A stretch of DNA of 64,000 bases from CAWGAJ01 sp963820545 (lineage in GTDB: Bacteria; Planctomycetota; Planctomycetia; Pirellulales; Thermoguttaceae), in NCBI GenBank assembly GCA_963820545.1, contig CAWGAJ010000002.1:744001-808000 (forward strand). Direction: 5' to 3'. The translations under genes were made by a program, and so were the position numbers. Of this stretch, positions 29,278 to 38,681 are shown piece after piece (position 1 is the first letter of the stretch; each line of letters starts with the position of its first letter). Under the pieces are notes generated by a model. It did not search any database, had not been told where the DNA came from, and worked only from the letters and a program-made list of their open reading frames with translations.

Positions 29278-30297
29278 TCACCTCCTCACGGCGCGATTTT
29301 TTCGCCACAAATAGCTTAAGCCGAGCATGATTCCTAGGTCCGAGAGCATGGCGATACTGCCCGGCTCGGGTATGGGTGTGAAAAAGACCGACACGTCGCT
29401 CGAGTGCACTGAGCCGGAATACGGATAGGCTACCCCCGTATCCGTTAGCAGATTCTCGATCCAGTCGCTGATCTTCAACGACCTCGTGCGGTTAAAGAGA
29501 ATGTCCTCACCGTAGTCGGCGGATTCACGAATCACGGTCCAGCGAGAGTCCGTGTTTGTCAGGACGACCGAATACCCCATTGCGTCCCGAATATCGAAAT
29601 GGAGGAGCCTGCCCACGGATTGGCCGGGCTCGATGTCGCCAAAATCCCAGGTTGGAACCAGGAAATCGCCGTAAGGCGTCTTACCAGCCGTGTTATCAGG
29701 CGTCCAGCAATACCAAGCCGACTCATCGTAATTCAAAGCGTTGATGTAAGGTTTTAGGTCGCTGTAAGGGTTTTGTGTGCGTTTGGTTTGCATCGGGTCC
29801 CAAGCCATCAGCTTCCAGATATCCACGGCGAACGAGCTAGTGAGTTTCGTATCTAACATCGTGCCCTTGTACTGGATCGTCTGGTAAAAATTTTCGTAGT
29901 GGCTGTTGTTCGTGGTCTGCCAGGGCGGTCCCGCCGATAGGGTGTCGTTGGTGATCACGGCGGAGATGTCGAAACTGACGATGCCTCCCGACCCTGGATC
30001 GTACACGACGTTTGTCGCATAGCCCTGGATGGAAAGGTAGGAGTTCGCGCCGCCCCCAGAGCCGGGAATGTTGTCGTAGAACTCGTAAGGACGCGCGGTC
30101 TCCGCACCGTTGGTTCCCGTATTCCTGAACCACACCCCCTGGGTGCCGTGCGGATCGATCGGCGGACCAGTCCAATTATTGGGCGGATCGGGGATAATTG
30201 GGCCATTGGTGATGTTCAACGCCGCGCCCGCCAGTGCCCATTGGCACGCCCCAGCCATAGCAAACACAACAAAACAAATAAAAGTGAACTTACTCAT
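29278..30297 (-). CDS. PEP-CTERM sorting-domain protein
   Basis: A 339-residue secreted protein with an N-terminal signal (ICFVVFAMAGACQWALAGA) and a C-terminal PEP-CTERM tail (IPEPGSIAMLSDLGIMLGL followed by WRKNRAVRR: PEP motif, hydrophobic stretch, basic end). Such tails are cut by an exosortase (EpsH/XrtA type) and the protein is placed at the surface. No exosortase is in this window. The middle domain is beta-rich without recognised family. A strong AAGGAG precedes the ATG. Confidence 0.85.
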   Translation of the reverse strand: MSKFTFICFVVFAMAGACQWALAGAALNITNGPIIPDPPNNWTGPPIDPHGTQGVWFRNTGTNGAETARPYEFYDNIPGSGGGANSYLSIQGYATNVVYDPGSGGIVSFDISAVITNDTLSAGPPWQTTNNSHYENFYQTIQYKGTMLDTKLTSSFAVDIWKLMAWDPMQTKRTQNPYSDLKPYINALNYDESAWYCWTPDNTAGKTPYGDFLVPTWDFGDIEPGQSVGRLLHFDIRDAMGYSVVLTNTDSRWTVIRESADYGEDILFNRTRSLKISDWIENLLTDTGVAYPYSGSVHSSDVSVFFTPIPEPGSIAMLSDLGIMLGLSYLWRKNRAVRR

Positions 30298-30378
30298 GAT
30301 ACAGGTCTCCTTAAAAATTTTTTGAAACTACTGATTGATTAAATAATTGTTAAAAACTCGGACTATATTTTCCCTTTG

Positions 30379-31062
30379 TCACAACTGCCTGCGTCGTCGC
30401 CATCTGAAAACCATCAGGCCCACGGCGCCGAAGAGCAAAAGGGTAATGGTGGAAGGTTCCGGGATGGCGATAATGCTGCCCGTCGAGGGCGGATAGCCGC
30501 TACTGAGACTGGCAATCCCCAGACTGTCGAAGGGGGTAGCCGGCCCGCCCCAGGTGTTTTGGAAGTCCTGGATGACGAAGTACCAGCTTTCGCCGGCTTG
30601 CCAGATATTATCCTGGTTCATGCTCTCGTAAATCAGCGGGGTGTTGATCCCAATGGAGTCGATCCGGAATGCCTGACAAAGATCACCCTCACCTATTCCC
30701 GCGTTGCCTATGTACCCATCGTAGTTCTGGAACCAGGTATCGGGGTCGGCAACGTAGTACACATCGAATAGGTCCCTTCCGGTATTGTTGTATATCCAGA
30801 CCAGCGCATTTGGGATGTTCGGATCGTCGTAGTTCTCCGGGCAAGGCCGGTAATCTGTACTTGACCCTGAGGAGATTAAGGACTCGTGTACGGGGAAAAT
30901 GCCAATTTCGCCGATCTCCTCATACCATCCTTGAACATTCAGTGGGTCCTGCGACGGGTCATCATAACTCTCAACTAAAACCGGATTTGCCCCGGCCGGT
31001 GCGATCCACAAAAACAAGGCGGCAACAACCGCCAATAGTACGAAAAGAATTCTAATTTTCAT
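30379..31062 (-). CDS. PEP-CTERM sorting-domain protein, tandem copy 2
   Basis: A 227-residue protein, signal IRILFVLLAVVAALFLWIAPAGA and tail IPEPSTITLLLFGAVGLMVF followed by RWRRRRQL. About two-thirds of residues match the neighbour at 31117-31797, so this is a recent tandem duplication. The mature domain (YDDPSQDPLNV, YIYNNTGRDLYDVYYVAD) is beta-rich and unrecognised. Surface protein of unknown role. Confidence 0.85.
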   Translation of the reverse strand: MKIRILFVLLAVVAALFLWIAPAGANPVLVESYDDPSQDPLNVQGWYEEIGEIGIFPVHESLISSGSSTDYRPCPENYDDPNIPNALVWIYNNTGRDLFDVYYVADPDTWFQNYDGYIGNAGIGEGDLCQAFRIDSIGINTPLIYESMNQDNIWQAGESWYFVIQDFQNTWGGPATPFDSLGIASLSSGYPPSTGSIIAIPEPSTITLLLFGAVGLMVFRWRRRRQL

Positions 31063-31116
31063 TTTGTTTTTCCTTATTTAAAAATTGTTAAAAACTTGTA
31101 GTAAATTTTCCCCTGG

Positions 31117-31797
31117 TCACAACTTCCTGTGCCGTCGCCATCTGAAAACCATCAGGCCAACGGCGGCGAAGAGCAAAAGGGTAAGGGTGGAAGGTTCCGG
31201 GATGGCGATAATGCTTCCCGTCGAGAGCCACTCGTTGCCATAACTATTACTGGCGATTCCCAGGCTTGCGAAGGGTATAGGGTCGTATCCTCCGGCGCCT
31301 TGGAAATCCTGGATGACGAATCCCCACCATTCGCCAGCTTGCCAAATGTTATCCGAGGAGATATTCTCATAAATCAACGGGGTGTTGATCCCAATGGAGT
31401 CGATCCGGAATGCCAACGAGTAATCTCCCAGCCCCGCGTTGCCTATGTACCCATCGTAGTTTTGCAAAGTGGTCCCAATGTCGGCAACGTAGTACACATC
31501 GTATAAGTCTCGTCCGGTGTTGTTGTAAATGTAGATCCCTACATTGTGAATATTCGGATCATCTGGATTCTGTGGACAAGGGGTGTAGGATTCTTCCCAC
31601 CAACCCCCTGACTGTAACGACTCGTTTTCGGGGAAGTAGTACTCGCCGATCTCCTCATACCATCCAAAAACATTCAGCGGGTCTTGCGACGGGTCATCAT
31701 AACTCTCAACTAAAACCGGATTTGCCCCGGCCGGTGTGATCCACAAAACCACGGCGGCAACAACCGCCAACAATACGAAAAGAATTCTAATTTTCAT
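31117..31797 (-). CDS. PEP-CTERM sorting-domain protein, tandem copy 1
   Basis: A 226-residue paralogue of the gene at 30379-31062: same signal (VLLAVVAAVVLWITPAGA), same mature core and tail IPEPSTLTLLLFAAVGLMVF followed by RWRRHRKL. An AAGGAGGAAC ribosome site stands upstream of the ATG. The two copies differ most in the loop around residues 50-65 and near residues 160-185. Confidence 0.85.
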   Translation of the reverse strand: MKIRILFVLLAVVAAVVLWITPAGANPVLVESYDDPSQDPLNVFGWYEEIGEYYFPENESLQSGGWWEESYTPCPQNPDDPNIHNVGIYIYNNTGRDLYDVYYVADIGTTLQNYDGYIGNAGLGDYSLAFRIDSIGINTPLIYENISSDNIWQAGEWWGFVIQDFQGAGGYDPIPFASLGIASNSYGNEWLSTGSIIAIPEPSTLTLLLFAAVGLMVFRWRRHRKL

Positions 31798-31916
31798 TTT
31801 GTTCCTCCTTCTTGGTTCAGTGGAAGGACTGAACTTCCGCTTGCGCTAAAGTTAAAGTCAAAAAAATTGTAAAACACGAAAGACACGTTAAAACACATAC
31901 CGACACACGTTATTTA

Positions 31917-32014
31917 GAGCCTATCCCAAAATTAATTCCAGAATAATTACAGTTGCTAAATTGCCCTCACCCTGGCCCTCTCCCAAAGGGAGAGGGGCCT
32001 TTTGGGATAGGCTC
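31917..32014. mobile_element. MITE-like element, 98 bp
   Basis: Perfect terminal inverted repeats GAGCCTATCCCAAAA at 31917-31931 and 32000-32014, with TTA directly repeated outside both ends (31914-31916 and 32015-32017). Inside lies a CCCTCTCCC/GGGAGAGGG hairpin. No gene. This is the form of a miniature inverted-repeat element moved by a transposase not present in the window. Confidence 0.75.
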
Positions 32015-32088
32015 TTAATGCTGAAAAAAACGGCTTTTTCTCGGCAAATCCCCAGCAAGTTTTTCGCTGCCTCCTTCTTTTTTTGTTG

Positions 32089-32484
32089 TCATCTGTTTGT
32101 TTTGTGATTCATCACATGACCAATCAATTCCGTTTGTATCGGCTTGCATTCGAACAGAGCCACGCCGCAGGTCCGCGCCTTTCGTTCGCTCACCTGGTTG
32201 TACTTGTCGGTCACCATGTAGATCACCGGTTGAACCAGGTAACTTTTCAGTAAAGCACACACATCAAGTCCGGACATATCGGGCAAATGTTCATTGATCA
32301 TCCACAAATTAACCGGCTGCAATCGCGCTAAGCGAAGGGCCTGATGACCATGAGAAACAAATTGCCAACGGATAGCGGTTCCGCGGGTGCGGCTGATCAG
32401 ATCGGCGTAGTCCCTTGGGCGCTGATCGACCACGACTACGGTTACGAGGCCGGCTTGTCCAGTGTCTGACGTAATCGAATCCAT
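32089..32484 (-). CDS. receiver-like domain protein with altered phosphosite
   Basis: About 131 residues from ATG 32484, chosen because GAGGAGGACT stands 8 bases upstream. The fold signature of a response regulator receiver is visible: VVVVDQRPRD (the first acidic pocket reads DQ instead of DD), LWMINEHLPDMSG (the usual phosphorylated Asp is Asn), YMVTD (conserved Thr) and ECKP (conserved Lys). Inference: a pseudo-receiver, probably not phosphorylated. It lies downstream of the sigma54-type activator on the same strand. Confidence 0.7.
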   Translation of the reverse strand: MDSITSDTGQAGLVTVVVVDQRPRDYADLISRTRGTAIRWQFVSHGHQALRLARLQPVNLWMINEHLPDMSGLDVCALLKSYLVQPVIYMVTDKYNQVSERKARTCGVALFECKPIQTELIGHVMNHKTNR

Positions 32485-32798
32485 GCTTAAAGTCCTCCTC
32501 AACTTATAAAGTTGCATCAAAGGTCCGCGCTGCTTGCCTCCTTTCCAGTATGTTTTTTTTCATTCCCAAAAAGCTGTCATCTTATTAAGCAACTGCGATA
32601 CCAATTGCCGCGGTGAGTCTGCATGCAGGATGCAACGGTTGCCGGCAAGGCAACTTGCGAAAACAAACGGACAAAAAACCACAGAGAGCGGCAAGAGAGC
32701 GGCAATGCCAATATGGATCAACGTTATGCCATAACGGAAGATGTTTGTTGATCCAAAATGGAACAGATGCCGGGGCGTGGATTAAAGAGAAGGGGAAA
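32485..32798. other. gene-free spacer, nothing recognised
   Basis: 314 bp between the activator and receiver-like genes. No plausible gene, terminator or promoter with both boxes was seen. Confidence 0.4.
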
Positions 32799-33908
32799 TC
32801 AGGCCACGCGCGAGCGATAGTTTGGCAAGGGAATGTTAAATTTGCGAATCTTGCGGGTCAGCAAACGGCGGTCGACACCCAACAGCCGAGCAGCGGCGCT
32901 TTGATTGTAATTGGTTTGCTCCAACGTTTCCTGAATCAACCTGCATTCACACTCCGCCAATGTCGGCCAGGAACCACGGCCCCCCCGCGGGCAAGGGGAA
33001 ATTTCCGGTTTTTCCCAGGCGGAGTGAAAAGGCACTATCTCCCGGGGCCGGCATTGATCGTTGATACGTCCGGCAAATGGCGGTAATGTCTGCCCGGGCT
33101 CTATCAGGTCGATCAGATGCCGGTCGGTGATTTCGTCAACCTCGGTAAAAACCACCGCCCGCTCCAAGAGATTTTGCAATTGTCGGATATTGCCGGGCCA
33201 CTGGCACGATTCCAAGAAGCAAACGGCCGCCGGCGACAGGCGCTTGCGAGGCAGACCGTTTTCGATGGAAAAGCCATCCAAAAAGTGTTCGCATAAAGGC
33301 GCGATATCCTCGAGCCGTTCATGGAGCGACGTGGTGGTCAGCTTGACCACATTCAGCCGATAAAACAGATCGAGCCGGAATCGACCTGCCTGGACCTCCG
33401 CCTCCAAATGGCGACTGGTGGCGGCAACGACGCGAACGTCCACGGGAATACTACGGTGGCAGCCCACGGGAATTACCGTGCGCTCTTGGATGACACGCAG
33501 CAGTTGGCACTGGAGTTCTAGATTGAGTTCACCGATTTCGTCGAGAAATATTGTGCCGCCGTCCGCTGCGCGGAAACTGCCCAAGGTGTCGTGCACGGCG
33601 CCGGAAAAGGCCCCTTTGCTATGCCCAAATAACTGGCTGGAAAACAAGCTGGCCGGAATCGAGGTACAATCGACAGCCACGAACGGGCCCTTGACGCGAC
33701 CGCTGAGCTGGTGAATGGCAGTGGCGATTAACTCTTTTCCCGTCCCACTAGGTCCAACGATTAAAATGCTAGAACGGTATCCCGCCACTCGTTCGAGCGA
33801 ACGTCGGATTTGCTCCGCCCACCTTGATCTGCCGATAAGCTCGTACACTGGAGCCCTCGCCGTGCATACCTTTCCCGATGCGGAAAAAAACTCCTTTTTA
33901 TTCGACAA
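32799..33908 (-). CDS. sigma54-dependent Fis-type transcriptional activator
   Basis: A 369-residue AAA+ activator. Walker A is VGPSGTGKE near residue 57. The sigma54 contact loop reads GHSKGAFSGAVHD (GAFTGA in most members, here Thr to Ser). Walker B is GGTIFLDEIGELNL near residue 115 and the arginine finger region follows LDLFYRLNVVKLTTTSL. The C-terminal Fis helix-turn-helix is YNQSAAARLLGVDRRLLTRKI. There is no N-terminal receiver or GAF domain, only about 25 residues before the ATPase. Activity could be controlled by the separate receiver-like protein downstream; this is inference. Confidence 0.88.
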   Translation of the reverse strand: MSNKKEFFSASGKVCTARAPVYELIGRSRWAEQIRRSLERVAGYRSSILIVGPSGTGKELIATAIHQLSGRVKGPFVAVDCTSIPASLFSSQLFGHSKGAFSGAVHDTLGSFRAADGGTIFLDEIGELNLELQCQLLRVIQERTVIPVGCHRSIPVDVRVVAATSRHLEAEVQAGRFRLDLFYRLNVVKLTTTSLHERLEDIAPLCEHFLDGFSIENGLPRKRLSPAAVCFLESCQWPGNIRQLQNLLERAVVFTEVDEITDRHLIDLIEPGQTLPPFAGRINDQCRPREIVPFHSAWEKPEISPCPRGGRGSWPTLAECECRLIQETLEQTNYNQSAAARLLGVDRRLLTRKIRKFNIPLPNYRSRVA

Positions 33909-34081
33909 AAAAACGATTTATTCAGCATTTATAAATTTTTGTCCACTTTCTGACACCCTTTAATTTCCGTTGTTTTTTGTGATAGTCAATAACCCGAAAT
34001 GGGTAGAAAAAGGACTTTTATGGACAATGGCACTCTTTGGCTTTTTATCGTTCCACCGTACCGGTTTCATTCAGGCGAGGA

Positions 34082-35584
34082 TCAAGGCTGGCAAGGCAAG
34101 GGTGACGCGGCGATTAAGCGGCGCATTTCGCCGGCGAAGAAAAACGAGCCGGTGATGCACACCAAATCCTCGGGCTGGGCCAGTTGCTGGATGTAATGCC
34201 AGGCTTCTGCCGGTTCATTATAAAGCGGATAATGCCGGGCGGTTTGGCGAAAAGCCTCGGCTTCTAATTCCGCCGGCGGCACGGCGCGGGGATTGGTGGT
34301 GTATTGGGTAAAGATGATCTCGTCGAAACCGGAAAAGGCGCCGGAAAAGGTGTCAGGAACCGTTTTTGCAAAATGCCCTGCAGGCCGTTCCGGAAAACGG
34401 TTCCTGACACCTTTTCCTAAAAGCAGCTTTAACATCTCCGGATAATCTTTATCCCTGGTGGTGGCGAACAGCAGAAGGCGACGGGAGACAGAAAAACTTT
34501 CTTTCATAACTTCCATCAAGGCGGCGATGGAGGCCGTATTGTGGGCCGAGTCGAGAATAACTACGGGATACCGGGAAACAATTTCGATCCTTGCGGGCCA
34601 ATGGGCCGCGGCCAATCCTTCCCTAATCGAACGCTCCGTAATGTTCCATCCTAGTTGATTAAGCTCGTTGATCGTTGCCAGGGCTACGGCGGCGTTGGCG
34701 GCTTGATGCCGGCCCAGCAAGGCCAGAGGTAAATCGTGGTATTCGAGCGGATTTGGTTGGTTTGCCAACCAAAAATCCATGCTTCCCAGGACGGATTGTT
34801 TTTCTAGATTACGCGGCGGGTGATATTCAAAGCGAAAATCTTGATCTAGTTCGATAAGTCGGCAGCCGCGATCTTGGGCGATCCGCCGGATTACTGCCCG
34901 AGGTTCGTCGGCGGTTACGCCGCTTGTGACCGGGACGCCCGGCTTGACGATTCCGGCCTTTTCGCGGGCGATGGCCGCCAGAGTTTCGCCCAATTGTTGG
35001 GTGTGATCAAAACTAATGCTGGTGATGACCGAAACTCGCGGTCGGCAGACATTGGTCGAGTCGAGTCTTCCGCCCAAGCCAACTTCGAGCACCGCCGCCT
35101 GGACGCCGCAGCGCATAAAATGCAAAAAAGCCAGGGCGGTGAGGATTTCAAAATAGGTCGGCCCGTGATCGTATACTCCGCCGACGGCTTGACGATCCAG
35201 GGCTTCGACAGCCGGCTGGACCAAGGCGACCAGTTCGGCAAATTCATCGGCCGCGCAAGGTTGGCCGTCGATGGAAATGCGTTCTTCGACCCGATCGAGG
35301 TGCGGCGAGGTAAAAAGTCCGGTCCGGTAGCCCGCGGCATGAACAATAGCGGCAATCATCGCCGAGGTAGAGCCTTTGCCTTTGGTTCCCGCCACGTGGA
35401 TAATCGGCAATTTGTCCTGGGGATTATCCAATTGTTCCAAAAGCGCCCGCATCCGGTCTAGTTTGAACTCCCGTTGCGGACTGGGCATGGTCGGGAAGCG
35501 TTCAAAATCCACGCGTTGGTTGAGGAATTTTAGTGATAATTGATACAAGGCCGATGAGGGATTGATTTTTATACTTTGGACCAT
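34082..35584 (-). CDS. folC: bifunctional folylpolyglutamate/dihydrofolate synthase
   Basis: A 500-residue Mur-ligase-like enzyme that adds glutamate to (dihydro)folate using ATP. Seen: VAGTKGKGSTSAMIAAIV (P-loop, near residue 65), FTSPHLDRVEERI, GLGGRLDSTNVCRP, SFDHTQQLGET and the late LDSAHNTAS. The region about residues 389-414 is a 75-bp palindromic repeat in frame (family C, 34343-34417), an insertion with no counterpart in the family, just before FDEIIFTQY. Confidence 0.93.
   Translation of the reverse strand: MVQSIKINPSSALYQLSLKFLNQRVDFERFPTMPSPQREFKLDRMRALLEQLDNPQDKLPIIHVAGTKGKGSTSAMIAAIVHAAGYRTGLFTSPHLDRVEERISIDGQPCAADEFAELVALVQPAVEALDRQAVGGVYDHGPTYFEILTALAFLHFMRCGVQAAVLEVGLGGRLDSTNVCRPRVSVITSISFDHTQQLGETLAAIAREKAGIVKPGVPVTSGVTADEPRAVIRRIAQDRGCRLIELDQDFRFEYHPPRNLEKQSVLGSMDFWLANQPNPLEYHDLPLALLGRHQAANAAVALATINELNQLGWNITERSIREGLAAAHWPARIEIVSRYPVVILDSAHNTASIAALMEVMKESFSVSRRLLLFATTRDKDYPEMLKLLLGKGVRNRFPERPAGHFAKTVPDTFSGAFSGFDEIIFTQYTTNPRAVPPAELEAEAFRQTARHYPLYNEPAEAWHYIQQLAQPEDLVCITGSFFFAGEMRRLIAASPLPCQP
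34343..34417. repeat. palindromic repeat family C inside folC
   Basis: 75 bp with perfect arms: GGAAAAGGTGTCAGGAACCG at the left and CGGTTCCTGACACCTTTTCC at the right (with a few more matching bases inside). Its length is a multiple of 3 and it is read through in folC. No second copy in this window. Confidence 0.85.
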
Positions 35585-35601
35585 GATCGCAATAGAATAA
35601 A

Positions 35602-35665
35602 CAGAGCCGGACCGTGTCGGTCCGACTAATCATTAGTTCAACCGGGCCGACACGGCCCGGCTCTG
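35602..35665. repeat. repeat family E, inverted pair
   Basis: CAGAGCCGGACCGTGTCGG and the inverted ACACGGCCCGGCTCTG copy, separated by about 20 bp. The family E core also lies at 3865-3886 after rnpA. Located upstream of folC. Confidence 0.8.
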
Positions 35666-35923
35666 AAAGATTCGCAAATGAAGCGTATCTTGCACAAAAA
35701 TTCTAACCTACCCCGTGGATTAACCGCAATCCCCTTCATGAGAAGGGCTTAGTGGCGCCTTGCAATATCGAAGATACTGCCCTATAGTGAGGTGTTTAAC
35801 AGGTAATCGACAAGGGATGAACTATCTATTTGGCGAGGGCGTAACATTTGTGTAAGCAGAGAAGTCAGGTTTTTTTATCATCCGGGTAAGCGATCGACCG
35901 TCCTATTCCTTCGAGGTTTTTCC
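35666..35923. other. spacer before the ABC operon, nothing recognised
   Basis: About 258 bp between the repeat pair and the ABC transporter ATPase start. A T-rich run (TTTTTTTATC at 35870) is present; no RNA gene or clear promoter pair was identified. Confidence 0.35.
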
Positions 35924-36817
35924 ATGCAGTCAGATGTCATTATTGAAACTCAGAATCTAACCAAGGTTTACCGGGACTTTTGGGGACGCCAGAAAGTCCG
36001 GGCGCTAAAGGCCTTGGACTTGGAGATTCGACGGGGCGAGATATTTGGACTTTTAGGCCCCAACGGATCGGGCAAAACCACGACCATCAAATTGATCCTC
36101 GGCTTGTTGTTTCCCACCAGCGGCCAGGCCTTGGTCTTTGGCAAGGACGCCACGGACGTGCGAAAAAACGAGCGTCTGGGCTATCTGCCCGAGGAGTCGT
36201 ATCTCTATCGGTTCCTGAACGCCGAGGAGACGCTTGATTTTTATGGGCGGCTGTTCGACATGCCCCGGGCTATACGGCGGCAGCGCGTGGCGGACTTGAT
36301 CGAGATGGTCGGGCTGGAATGGGCAAAACGCCGGCAGTTGAAAGAGTATTCCAAGGGCATGACCCGGCGTATCGGGCTGGCCCAGGCGCTGATCAACGAT
36401 CCCGAGCTGATCCTCCTCGACGAGCCCACCACCGGCTTGGATCCCATCGGTGTGCGCGAGATGAAGGATTTGATAATCAACCTCCGCAATCAAGGCAAAA
36501 CCGTGCTCATGTGCAGCCATCTCCTGGCCGACGTGCAGGACGTTTGCGATCGCATCGCCATTTTATATCAAGGCGAATTGAAGGAACTGGGACGGGTCGA
36601 TTCACTGCTGAAAATCCGCGAGGTAACGGAAATTCACGCCACCAGTCTCGATTCCGCCGCCCAGGAGGAGGTCAAACAAGTAATCCAGCGGCACAATGGC
36701 AGGGTGCTCTCCATGGGCAATCCCACCACCACCCTGGAAGATTTGTTTTTGAAGATCATCCGCGAAAGCGAAGCCCATCCCGGCCGTCGCATACGCGGCG
36801 TTGAAGAGAATAATTAA
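35924..36817 (+). CDS. ABC transporter ATP-binding protein
   Basis: A 297-residue cytosolic ATPase of an ABC-2-type exporter. Walker A is LLGPNGSGKTT near residue 45, the Q-loop region LGYLPEESYLY, signature YSKGMTRRIG, and Walker B LILLDEPTTGLDPIG. The about 70-residue C-terminal extension follows the usual exporter ATPase pattern. It opens an operon with the membrane permease 36870-38681 and the gene at 38678. Likely substrate: unknown; the family exports polymers, lipids or toxic compounds. Confidence 0.92.
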   Translation: MQSDVIIETQNLTKVYRDFWGRQKVRALKALDLEIRRGEIFGLLGPNGSGKTTTIKLILGLLFPTSGQALVFGKDATDVRKNERLGYLPEESYLYRFLNAEETLDFYGRLFDMPRAIRRQRVADLIEMVGLEWAKRRQLKEYSKGMTRRIGLAQALINDPELILLDEPTTGLDPIGVREMKDLIINLRNQGKTVLMCSHLLADVQDVCDRIAILYQGELKELGRVDSLLKIREVTEIHATSLDSAAQEEVKQVIQRHNGRVLSMGNPTTTLEDLFLKIIRESEAHPGRRIRGVEENN

Positions 36818-36869
36818 ACTTCTTGCCCGCCGTGTATTCACGGCGGGCTAAATATGTACATCGACGTTT

Positions 36870-38681
36870 ATGGTCATTGATTTATCCGACGTTGTTCCTT
36901 TTTTGAATTGGTTGCCCGGGGCCCTTTTAAATTGGCTGCTCGTGGTCTTGTTGCTGGTATTGGCGGTGACGGCCATTGGGTGGCTGATCACGGCCCTGCG
37001 TTACGGGCCAAAGAGGGCATTTGCCATGACCGGCGGCGCCTGGATGGGCGGGATCAGCGATCTCTTGTCCATGTCATTGCGTCGCGTGACGGCCCTCAGT
37101 TGGCTGGCGGTGAAGGAGTCGATCCGCCGTCGCGTGGTGGTGGTTTTTGCGATCTTCATTTTGATTTTATTGTATGCCGGCTGGTTCCTCGATCCCAAAA
37201 GCACCGATCCGGCTTTGCTTTATTTGAGTTTCGTGCTCACCGCCACTAGTTATTTAGTGTTGCTAATGACCTTGTTCTTAAGCACCTTGAGCCTGCCCGC
37301 CGACATCAAAAATCGCACCTTGCACACGGTAGTCACCAAGCCGGTTTACACCAGCGAGATCGTGCTCGGCCGGATATTGGGTTTCACGCTGGTGGGAACT
37401 TTCCTGCTCTTGGTAATGGGCGTGATCTGTTATGTGTTTGTGATCCGCGGCCTAACGCATACTCATGAATTAAAAGGCGAGGATCTTCATCAGGCGCAAG
37501 CGGCCGATGGCGATCAATCGGCCACGCTCACGGGCCGTACCAGTTACGCGCATCACCATAGTCACTTGGTCTCGAATATTCCCGCTGGAAAAGGGCGTTA
37601 CGAAGGCGCCGTCGAGCCTGAGCAAGGCCACTGGCATTCACTCGCGGTAGAGCAGGCGGGCGATAAGAAAGTCTACAAAATTGGACCCGCGCAAGGAATG
37701 TTGATGGCCCGGGTGCCGATTTATGGGAAATTGTCTTTCCGCGACCGTTCCGGCCAGCCGGTGGAGAAAGGCATCAACGTGGGCAAGGAGTGGGGCTACC
37801 GCAGTTACATCGAAGGCGGCACCCTGGCCGCGGCGATCTGGACGTTCCAGGGAATCAGCGAAAAGGATTTTCACGACGGTCTGCCCATCGAGCTGGTTAT
37901 TAGCGTCTTCCGCACGTACACGGGCGTGATCGAGAAAGGCATTCCCGGCAGCCTCTCGCTGCGCAATCCCAAGACCGGCAAAACCATCGAGGTCCGGATC
38001 TTCACCGCCAAGGACTACGTGATCGATACGCAGTTCATACCCCGCGAGGTGATTGGTTCCAAGGGCGAAAAGCTGGATCTGTTCAAAGACCTGGTGGCCG
38101 ATGGCTCCCTGGAAGTCTGGCTGCGCTGCGTGGCTCCGGCGCAATACTTCGGCATGGCCCAGGCCGACATGTATCTCCGTGCCCGCGACGGCTACTTTAC
38201 CTTGAATTTCATCAAAGGCTACTTTGGCATCTGGTTGCAGATGGTCTTGTTAGTGGGCATGGGCGTGATGTTCAGCACCTTTTTAAGCGCCCCGGTTGCC
38301 ATTCTCGCCACCTCGGGAATGATGCTGGGAGGTTTTTTCCACGAATTCCTGCTCAAACTGGCCAGCGGACAAACCTTTGGCGGCGGGCCGTTTGAATCTT
38401 TACTCCGCATGCTCACTCAGGAAAATATCGTCTCCGATTTGGAGCCCAATCTGCGGACCATGGTGGTGCAGACGCTGGATCGCTTGGCCGAGCCGCTGAT
38501 GCTGGCCATGGCCGCCCTGCTGCCGAACTTCGGCAGTTTCAGCTTTTCCGACTACGTCGCCTCCGGTTTCAACATACCCGGCGATCAGCTCTTGAAATTC
38601 ACCTTGCGGATGTTGGCTTATGTGTTGCCGATGTTTGTCGCCGGATATTATTTTCTGAAAACGCGCGAGGTGGCCCAATGA
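36870..38681 (+). CDS. ABC-2 type exporter membrane protein
   Basis: A 603-residue integral protein. N-terminal helices (residues about 10-50), further segments at about 95-190, then a large extracytoplasmic domain (about 210-430), then C-terminal helices. IKNRTLHTVVTKPVYTSEIVLGR marks the ABC-2/NatB-like class. It starts 52 bp after the ATPase and ends ATGA-overlapped by the next gene, so one operon. The histidine-rich SYAHHHSHLV near residue 230 could bind metal. Confidence 0.82.
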   Translation: MVIDLSDVVPFLNWLPGALLNWLLVVLLLVLAVTAIGWLITALRYGPKRAFAMTGGAWMGGISDLLSMSLRRVTALSWLAVKESIRRRVVVVFAIFILILLYAGWFLDPKSTDPALLYLSFVLTATSYLVLLMTLFLSTLSLPADIKNRTLHTVVTKPVYTSEIVLGRILGFTLVGTFLLLVMGVICYVFVIRGLTHTHELKGEDLHQAQAADGDQSATLTGRTSYAHHHSHLVSNIPAGKGRYEGAVEPEQGHWHSLAVEQAGDKKVYKIGPAQGMLMARVPIYGKLSFRDRSGQPVEKGINVGKEWGYRSYIEGGTLAAAIWTFQGISEKDFHDGLPIELVISVFRTYTGVIEKGIPGSLSLRNPKTGKTIEVRIFTAKDYVIDTQFIPREVIGSKGEKLDLFKDLVADGSLEVWLRCVAPAQYFGMAQADMYLRARDGYFTLNFIKGYFGIWLQMVLLVGMGVMFSTFLSAPVAILATSGMMLGGFFHEFLLKLASGQTFGGGPFESLLRMLTQENIVSDLEPNLRTMVVQTLDRLAEPLMLAMAALLPNFGSFSFSDYVASGFNIPGDQLLKFTLRMLAYVLPMFVAGYYFLKTREVAQ

